A stretch of DNA of 5,798 nucleotides from an uncultured Actinomyces sp. (GTDB lineage: Bacteria > Actinomycetota > Actinomycetes > Actinomycetales > Actinomycetaceae), in the NCBI GenBank assembly GCA_902773415.1, contig CACYEE010000215.1, forward strand, positions 1 through 5,798. Direction: 5' to 3'. Under the pieces are notes generated by a model. That model had not been told where the DNA came from. It saw only the letters and a list, made by a program, of their open reading frames with translations, and did no database searches. This document shows, one piece after another, positions 1 through 4,256 of the stretch. Both the position numbers and the translations under genes were made by a program. The stretch's first letter is position 1; each line of letters begins with the position of its first letter.

Positions 1-790
1 AGAAACCACCAAAGAAACCACCAAAGAAACCACCAAAGAAACCACCAAAGAAACCGCTACCGAAGCGCCAGCCCCCAACGAAGCGCCAGCCGCCACCGAA
101 GAAGCCGACACGACCACCGACATTGCCGCACAGGCCACGGCAACACCGGTACCGGAACAAGCCCTGCCCGGATTCGTGAGCATCACGGGGGCTGCCGAAG
201 AAGAGCCGGATTCTAACGGCATCTACCGGACGCCGCTCCGGTGGAGCGACATGGGTGCAGCAGACGATGCTGCCGAGGAGCGGTCGGTCGCAGATTCGGA
301 TTCTGCCGATAACGATTCCCCCGATTCCAAATCTGCGGATACGAAATCTGCGGACGCGAAGCCTACGGATACGAAGCGTGCCGAAGCCCTTGCAGCTTCT
401 GGCGACACCACGACCGAAGCCACCGCGTCGAAGCCACAGGCTTCCGCCCCGGAAACCTCGACTGCTTCCCTCAACGCCAACCCCGTCAATCCGGCACAGA
501 CCATGACCATCCGGGCCCTCCAGGTCGAGTCCGTGCCAGCCGCAGAAGAGTCCCATCCCCTCCTCTCCGCCTCCGCAAGTGCCGCAGCGGCCTTCCTTGA
601 CATTCCAAACCGGGTCGAACGGCTCGAAACGCCCCGATACGATGAACCTGCCATCAAGAATCGAATCCTGATTGGCAGGGTTCTTGAGAACATGGTGAAC
701 GGAGCCTTCATCTTCCCGCCGCGGAAGCTCGACGGCGACAGGAAGTGGCCAGATACAAAGCTCGAAGGGCCGTCTCAGAAGGATGCTTGA
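1..790 (+). CDS. Repeat-rich hypothetical protein, C-terminal part (5' end outside the window)
   Basis: I do not recognise this protein. The frame is open from the first complete codon at base 2 to a TGA at 788-790, so the gene starts upstream; the GTG at 176 is an internal Val codon, because the repeat-coding sequence before it is in the same frame. About 262 residues are visible. They begin with tandem Thr-Thr-Lys-Glu units, followed by two Glu-Ala-Pro-Ala units, an acidic Ala/Thr/Pro stretch, six five-residue units of the SADTK type (287-376), and more Ala/Ser/Thr/Pro-rich sequence. Only the last 60 or so residues (from about 599) look ordered, with charged and hydrophobic residues mixed and the pieces RILIGRVLENM and FIFPP. 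No signal peptide, TM segment or catalytic motif is visible in this part. The composition suggests a disordered linker or surface/scaffold region. The gene converges on the YbbN-type gene and is followed by a terminator-like stem-loop. Confidence 0.8.
   Translation, partial: ETTKETTKETTKETTKETATEAPAPNEAPAATEEADTTTDIAAQATATPVPEQALPGFVSITGAAEEEPDSNGIYRTPLRWSDMGAADDAAEERSVADSDSADNDSPDSKSADTKSADAKPTDTKRAEALAASGDTTTEATASKPQASAPETSTASLNANPVNPAQTMTIRALQVESVPAAEESHPLLSASASAAAAFLDIPNRVERLETPRYDEPAIKNRILIGRVLENMVNGAFIFPPRKLDGDRKWPDTKLEGPSQKDA
2..55 (+). repeat. Tandem 12-bp repeat encoding Glu-Thr-Thr-Lys
   Basis: The unit gaaaccaccaaa occurs four times without a mismatch (2-49), followed by half a unit (50-55). 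The base before it fits the end of another unit, so the array probably continues upstream of the window. The unit is four codons long, so gain or loss of copies would change protein length without shifting the frame. Confidence 0.93.
62..97 (+). repeat. Two 18-bp imperfect direct repeats
   Basis: Two adjacent units share the 12-base core gaagcgccagcc and differ in their last six bases. They encode EAPAPN and EAPAAT. They directly follow the ETTK array and belong to the same low-complexity region of the left gene. Confidence 0.8.
287..376 (+). repeat. Six degenerate 15-bp repeats encoding five-residue units
   Basis: In the coding frame the units read VADSD, SADND, SPDSK, SADTK, SADAK and PTDTK. 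Asp is fixed at the third position, and Lys ends the last four units. The neighbouring units at 332-346 and 347-361 are the most alike in DNA, as expected of local duplication. Confidence 0.8.
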
Positions 791-793
791 TGT

Positions 794-839
794 GGCTGGG
801 GCGGAGATTGGAACGGCATCCCCCCACCCCAGCCGTTTT
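794..839 (+). terminator. Possible rho-independent terminator of the left gene
   Basis: GGCTGGGG (794-801) pairs perfectly with CCCCAGCC (827-834) and is followed by GTTTT. It begins three bases after the stop codon of the plus-strand gene. The 25-base loop is long, though GGA/TCC inside it could add pairs, and the T run is short. This is a plausible but weak terminator, supported mainly by its position. Confidence 0.5.
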
Positions 840-851
840 GGTCAAAAGGTG

Positions 852-886
852 AGTGTCGCATTGGGATAGTCCCCCAATGCGACACT
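852..886. repeat. Perfect 14-bp inverted repeat with a 7-base loop
   Basis: AGTGTCGCATTGGG (852-865) and CCCAATGCGACACT (873-886) are exact reverse complements around the loop ATAGTCC. The element lies between two convergent genes. On the minus strand it is followed after four bases by TTTT (847-844), so it could stop transcription from the right-hand operon, although that operon's last stop codon is almost 190 bases away. On the plus strand no T run follows directly. A dispersed palindromic repeat is the main alternative. Confidence 0.65.
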
Positions 887-1073
887 GGCTTGTCCCCTTT
901 CCGACACCTGACGGTGGGGCGCCAACGAGGACATCGCCCCATCGGGCGGGTCCTTCGCGTCCTTGCCGGGCATAGGCGCAGCTCTTGCAGAAGGCCCCGA
1001 TGCCGCACAGCATCTGGCGCAGGCGCGCTCCTACCGATTCGATCCGGTTGCTCGGAAAAGCCCCTGACAATGC
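887..1073. other. Intergenic stretch without a recognisable gene
   Basis: This remainder of the convergent gap has no open frame that I accept as coding. It contains a further small inverted repeat (TGGGGCG at 915-921 with CGCCCCA at 935-941) and GATGC/GCATC at 999-1014. Neither is followed by a T run. A minus-strand frame with a TTG start at 1070 runs through the 14-bp palindrome and into the neighbouring gene, and it resembles nothing I know. Confidence 0.5.
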
Positions 1074-2018
1074 TCAGAACAGGGCGGAGGCCAGCGCGCG
1101 CCGCGCCTCCATCACGCGAGGATCGGTCCCTCCGACAATATCGAACAGTTCGACGAGCCTCACCCGAACGGCCTCCCGTTCGTCTCCCGAAGTCGCCTTG
1201 ACGACATCAACAAGGCGGGCAAAGCAGCCATCGACGTTTCCGACCGCGACAAGCGCGTCGGCATAGTCGAGCTGCGCTTCCACGTCCCCAAGCGGAGCAT
1301 TTTCGCCCGCAGAAAGCAAGGCGGGAATGCTCGCTCCGGAAAGCCGTTCAAGCATCGACACCTGGGCAATGCCCGTCGACGCAAAGGAATCGCCCGGATT
1401 CTCGCGCAAGGCAGCCTCGAATTCGGCCCGCGCCGTCGCAAGATCGCCCGCATCGAGGGCCGCCTGAGCTTCGCCGTGGTGGGGCGGCAAGGGCGGCTCG
1501 GCCGGTTCCCCGCCGTCGCCATCGACGGCAACGGTGCCCGTCAGTCCGTTCTGCGCGGCCGCAGCAAGAACCTGGTTGACGATCCGGGCGAGTTCGCCGT
1601 CGACCGGAGCTCCCTCGAACAGCGGCGCAAGCTGGCCTTGGAGCATGGCCACCACGGCAGGAACGCCGCGAAGGCCGAAGGCCTGGACAAACTCCGGGTG
1701 TGTGTCGACGTCGCCACGCGCCACCTGGAAGCGGCCGCCCGATTCGCGGGCGAGGGCAACGAGCTCCTTGGCAATCTTCGCCGACTGGGGCGAACGCGCG
1801 GACACGAAAACGCACAGGACGGGAAGCCGCGTCGAGTTCTCTGCAAGCGTCTGGACAATCGCCGGGGTCAGCTCGACGTCGACGCTTCCGGGAACGCTCG
1901 GCCCGGCACCATCGGCCGCGCCCGGGGCCATGCCTCCGTTCCGGCCCGAAGCGGGCGTCTTCTGCGTCGCGCTTGCCAGAGCGCCAAGGTCGACAACCCC
2001 GCCGGGAAACTCACTCAT
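1074..2018 (-). CDS. ybbN: YbbN/CnoX-type thioredoxin-fold and TPR protein
   Basis: A 314-residue predicted cytoplasmic protein. After a Gly/Ala/Pro-rich leader of about 45 residues comes a thioredoxin-like domain (about 48-152) with the strand LPVLCVFVSA and the GVPAVV cis-Pro loop (Pro120). The redox site is replaced by SARSPQS (73-79), so it has no CxxC and probably no disulfide reductase activity. An acidic/Pro linker leads to a TPR unit (about 183-215; AALDAGDLATARAEFEAAL) and a C-terminal helical region ending in LFDIVGGTDPRVMEARRALASALF-like sequence, which is typical of this family. Family members such as E. coli CnoX act as holdases that cooperate with GroEL; that role here is inference. 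The start at 2018 is preceded by GGAGGAAGG (minus strand, 2027-2035) eight bases upstream; an ATG at 2051 lacks this support. The start overlaps the lipoprotein gene by eight bases, so it is the last gene of a coupled operon. Only two cysteines are present (69 and 265). Confidence 0.9.
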   Translation of the reverse strand: MSEFPGGVVDLGALASATQKTPASGRNGGMAPGAADGAGPSVPGSVDVELTPAIVQTLAENSTRLPVLCVFVSARSPQSAKIAKELVALARESGGRFQVARGDVDTHPEFVQAFGLRGVPAVVAMLQGQLAPLFEGAPVDGELARIVNQVLAAAAQNGLTGTVAVDGDGGEPAEPPLPPHHGEAQAALDAGDLATARAEFEAALRENPGDSFASTGIAQVSMLERLSGASIPALLSAGENAPLGDVEAQLDYADALVAVGNVDGCFARLVDVVKATSGDEREAVRVRLVELFDIVGGTDPRVMEARRALASALF

Positions 2019-3066
2019 CTTCGTTTCCTTCCTCCGGCTGCTCGGCCGCATTCACCTCGACGGAGAACGGAGTGCCCTTGGCGGATGCGACGGCACGAAT
2101 CGTCTTGTCCTCCGCGTCGGCAGGCGGAACGACAAGCGCGACAGGCATCGTGTAGCGGCTGACGACCTTGCCGTCGATTGCCAGGCGCTCGTCCGCGTTG
2201 CCCCTCGCAAGAAGCGTGATGTCGTGATCCTTCGCAAGGGAAGCGGTGGCGCCCTCCTTCGTAATCGCATATTCGAGCGTGTAGTTGAGTTCGGCGAACA
2301 CGAGGGCGCCGCCTTCGGCCGTGCGCACCGAATAGGGACCGGTACCTCCACGGGCGAAGGCGAGCGTCACGGTGCCGTTCTCCTCCAAGGCGGAACGGTT
2401 GGCCTCGGCCTGGCTATGGAGCGTTGATCGCGCTTGGTCGTCTGCGAAGGCGAGCCCGTTCGTGTCCTCCGACTGCGCAGCCTTGATGTAGGCGTCGACG
2501 ACGGCGTTCGGCGAGGCGACAAGGCCTTCGCCTTCATCGGGTTCGACGACGGTCGCGCCCTTCTCTCCGGTCGCGATGGCCGGGAAGGTAGCCCCGGGGT
2601 GAATGGTGAGCGCCCCCCACAGGAGCCAGTTGTCGCGCGGTGCGGCCTGGATTGCGAGGTCGAGCATCTGGAGGTTCGCTCCCTCGGGCGCTTCCATGAT
2701 GTCGACGAGAAGGCGCGGGTAGACGTCGGAGCGGGTCACTGCGGCCTCCTTGTTTGTCGACGAGATGGCATCGAGGGAATTGGCGTCGCCGAGAATCGAC
2801 TTCTTCTTGTAGGCGAAGGAGCGCGCTTCGGCAGCCGGGCCGGTCAGGCGCGTCTTCATGAGCTCGACGTTGAGCCCGTTGTCGGCTTCCTTGAGAGTGT
2901 CGAAAATGGCCGTGTTGACGGTTTCGACGCGCTTGGCGTCGAGGGCGGGATGCTCCTTCGTCTCCGCGGCGACGGGTGCCGGCATGGCGATTTCTGCGCA
3001 GCCGGACAGTCCGAAGGCGGAAGCTCCAAGCACGAGGCCCGCCGCAATGAGTCGGTTCGTTGTCAC
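2011..3066 (-). CDS. Predicted lipoprotein of unknown function
   Basis: A 351-residue protein starting at GTG. The N-terminus is a lipoprotein signal: TTNR, a hydrophobic stretch, then the lipobox LSGC with Cys23 as the predicted lipidated residue, which places the mature protein on the outer face of the membrane. The body is soluble, with no further TM segment. It contains a first helical region (about 38-110), a block with Trp residues around PRDNWLLWGALTI, the segment GLVASPNAVVDAYIKAA, and a C-terminal half rich in predicted strands (Thr/Val/Ala alternation). The tail is acidic, ending EEGNEDE. I do not recognise the family and assign no activity. The GTG is chosen because GGAGGGA (minus strand, 3072-3078) lies five bases upstream and the lipobox is at the right distance. 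It overlaps the stop of the upstream membrane-protein gene by four bases (GTGA) and the next gene by eight. Confidence 0.88.
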   Translation of the reverse strand: MTTNRLIAAGLVLGASAFGLSGCAEIAMPAPVAAETKEHPALDAKRVETVNTAIFDTLKEADNGLNVELMKTRLTGPAAEARSFAYKKKSILGDANSLDAISSTNKEAAVTRSDVYPRLLVDIMEAPEGANLQMLDLAIQAAPRDNWLLWGALTIHPGATFPAIATGEKGATVVEPDEGEGLVASPNAVVDAYIKAAQSEDTNGLAFADDQARSTLHSQAEANRSALEENGTVTLAFARGGTGPYSVRTAEGGALVFAELNYTLEYAITKEGATASLAKDHDITLLARGNADERLAIDGKVVSRYTMPVALVVPPADAEDKTIRAVASAKGTPFSVEVNAAEQPEEGNEDE

Positions 3067-4025
3067 TTCGTTCCCTCCGTTTCGGTCGTCTCGGCACCGG
3101 AAGCCTCCGTGTCCTTTGCGAACAGGGAAATCCGTTGGGTCCGAGCCGGCGTGTTCTGGTTCGCCTGCTTCGTCTTGTCCGTATCGGGCGTCGGATCGGC
3201 AGCATTGCGCGGTTGCCTGGACGCGTCGCCTCCTGCGCGTTTCGCCGTCTCCTCCTTGCCCTTCGCTTTCTCCTTCTTTGCATCCTTGGCGTCCGCCGAA
3301 GCGTCCTCGGCCTTGACGTCCTTCTTCTTGTCTTTGCCCTTCACGGCCTTCGTCGCCTTCTTGGCGGGGACCGCCTCCGCGTCGCCTCCGCGTCCGTTCC
3401 TGAGCTTCGCGAGAAGAGCCGGAAGACCATCGGGATCCTTGCGACCCATCGCAACGAGAACCGCGCCGATGGCACCGACAAGCAGGCCGACAATCGTCAG
3501 CGGAAGGCCGACGCCCGTAGAATCGGGGCGATTCCAGGTCAGCGTCAAATCGGGCGTGGTTCCCGCAGAAGTCCGGGCCACAAGCGACACCGCTCCCGGA
3601 TCGGCCACCTCGTAGTCGAAGCTCACCTTGCCCTTGCCGCTTTCCACGCGCGTCCACATGTCCGAACCGGCCACCGGGGGCGTCTCCTCGACCGTCGCCT
3701 CGTTTGGCTTGCCCGCAAGCGCATCCCATGTTTCCAGACCCGTCACGCGAACCACCGAAAGGCCCTCCGTCCACGCCGACACGTCCTCGGAAGACCCCAA
3801 GGCGACCGTCACGGCCGTCTCGCCGTCGTTCCCCTTCGCCTCGACATGAACCTTCGTGTTCACAAGGTCGAGAACGCCCGGTTCCGTCGCCACATACCCG
3901 GCCTCGGAGGCAGGCAGCGTCGCCGAAACCCTCGTGTGCGCGCCGTCGCTCACGCTGCGGGCAATGCCCCACGCCAGCAATGCGGCGCCCACGAGAGCGA
4001 CAACGGCTCCAATTTTCGTGCGCAT
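3063..4025 (-). CDS. Two-TM membrane protein with Lys-rich cytoplasmic tail, function unknown
   Basis: A 320-residue protein, first gene of the minus-strand operon. Residues 5-24 form a TM segment or uncleaved signal anchor (IGAVVALVGAALLAW). Residues 25-172 are polar, predicted outside the cell and probably strand-rich (DLVNTKVHVEAKG, VSFDYEVADPGAVSLVAR). Residues 173-194 form a second TM (LPLTIVGLLVGAIGAVLVAM). The remaining 126 residues are predicted cytoplasmic and largely disordered, with a block of Lys/Ala/Asp/Glu at about 215-266 and a Thr/Asn/Gln/Glu-rich end. No enzymatic motif is visible and I do not recognise the family. The start is set by GGAAGGA eight bases upstream, the same spacing as at the YbbN-type gene. 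An in-frame ATG at 4064 with GGAG four bases upstream is the alternative and would add 13 residues. The gene is divergent from the FilP-like gene and overlaps the lipoprotein gene by four bases. Confidence 0.87.
   Translation of the reverse strand: MRTKIGAVVALVGAALLAWGIARSVSDGAHTRVSATLPASEAGYVATEPGVLDLVNTKVHVEAKGNDGETAVTVALGSSEDVSAWTEGLSVVRVTGLETWDALAGKPNEATVEETPPVAGSDMWTRVESGKGKVSFDYEVADPGAVSLVARTSAGTTPDLTLTWNRPDSTGVGLPLTIVGLLVGAIGAVLVAMGRKDPDGLPALLAKLRNGRGGDAEAVPAKKATKAVKGKDKKKDVKAEDASADAKDAKKEKAKGKEETAKRAGGDASRQPRNAADPTPDTDKTKQANQNTPARTQRISLFAKDTEASGAETTETEGTK
3072..3078 (-). promoter_or_regulatory. Ribosome binding site supporting the GTG start of the lipoprotein
   Basis: GGAGGGA on the minus strand lies five bases before GTG at 3066, inside the 3' end of the upstream gene. 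It decides the start, since the same frame stays open far upstream across the neighbouring gene. Confidence 0.75.
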
Positions 4026-4033
4026 GAGATGAA

Positions 4034-4040
4034 TCCTTCC
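4034..4040 (-). promoter_or_regulatory. Ribosome binding site of the membrane-protein gene
   Basis: GGAAGGA on the minus strand, eight bases before ATG at 4025. It favours this start over the in-frame ATG at 4064, which has only a four-base GGAG. Confidence 0.6.
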
Positions 4041-4140
4041 GTCGCGGAACGTACTGCTCCCCATTGTGCTCCAGCCCCCAGGCCTTGACCAGAGCCACAA
4101 CGAAAGTGCAAGGATACTCACCGAAGCATCCGAGACGGAT

Positions 4141-4172
4141 TCGGCACGCCGACGCGGCACACGGCGTGCCGA
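4141..4172. promoter_or_regulatory. 11-bp inverted repeat, operator-like
   Basis: TCGGCACGCCG (4141-4151) and CGGCGTGCCGA (4162-4172) are exact reverse complements with a 10-base spacer. The centre-to-centre distance is 21 bases, about two helical turns, which suits a dimeric DNA-binding protein. No T run follows, so it does not look like a terminator. Its place between divergent genes supports a regulatory role, but that is inference. Confidence 0.5.
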
Positions 4173-4182
4173 TTTGAAATCG
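4170..4182. promoter_or_regulatory. Palindrome CGATTTGAAATCG
   Basis: A 6-bp perfect inverted repeat around a single central G. It overlaps the right arm of the larger inverted repeat by three bases. It is an A/T-rich island in a G/C-rich region, which makes it a candidate protein-binding site. Confidence 0.4.
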
Positions 4183-4246
4183 CCCACGCCGTCCCCCAAG
4201 CGTTCCAAAAGGTCGTAGGCTAAGACCGGACATTCCACGATTCCGA

Positions 4247-4252
4247 AAGGAG
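4247..4252 (+). promoter_or_regulatory. Ribosome binding site of the FilP-like gene
   Basis: AAGGAG lies four bases before ATG at 4257, a short but usable spacing. It fixes the start, which also places the conserved RRGYDRAQVD motif at the expected position near the N-terminus. Confidence 0.75.
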
Positions 4253-4256
4253 CATC

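Larger units (their letters stand above)
4026..4256. promoter_or_regulatory. Divergent intergenic region, presumed to hold both promoters
   Basis: Both flanking genes start at this 231-base region, so promoters in both directions are expected. I could not find a convincing -35/-10 pair. Candidate -10 boxes are TATCCT on the minus strand (4116-4111) and TAGGCT on the plus strand (4216-4221), neither with a good -35 at standard spacing. TTGACC at 4085-4090 on the plus strand is followed by GATACT only after 22 bases, which is too long. Two palindromes lie in the middle. Confidence 0.5.

Noticed and set aside
1..55. A CRISPR-like array
   Set aside because: The 12-bp units are directly adjacent with no spacers and encode a protein repeat.
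223..711. A 162-codon minus-strand frame under the left gene
   Set aside because: The plus-strand frame carries in-frame amino-acid repeats that continue from the window edge, which identifies it as the coding strand.
1032..1052. A T-loop-like string TTCGATCC suggesting a tRNA
   Set aside because: The flanking bases do not form a five-pair T stem, and no acceptor or anticodon stem can be built around it.
708..1070. A 120-codon minus-strand frame with several cysteines after the YbbN-type gene
   Set aside because: It starts at TTG without a clear ribosome binding site, reads through the perfect palindrome and overlaps the left gene. It resembles no family I know.
2434..3615. A 393-codon plus-strand frame across the lipoprotein and membrane-protein genes
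   Set aside because: It is antisense to two well-supported genes, crosses their boundary, and shows no recognisable domain.
3060..4088. A 342-codon plus-strand frame rich in Arg, Leu and His
   Set aside because: It is antisense to the membrane-protein gene, and its composition is that of a high-GC shadow frame.
2011..4233. A single 740-codon minus-strand frame
   Set aside because: Only the last 351 codons are the lipoprotein gene, starting at GTG 3066 with a good ribosome binding site and a lipobox. The earlier part overlaps the membrane-protein gene in another frame and has an Arg/Gly-rich composition typical of a shadow frame.
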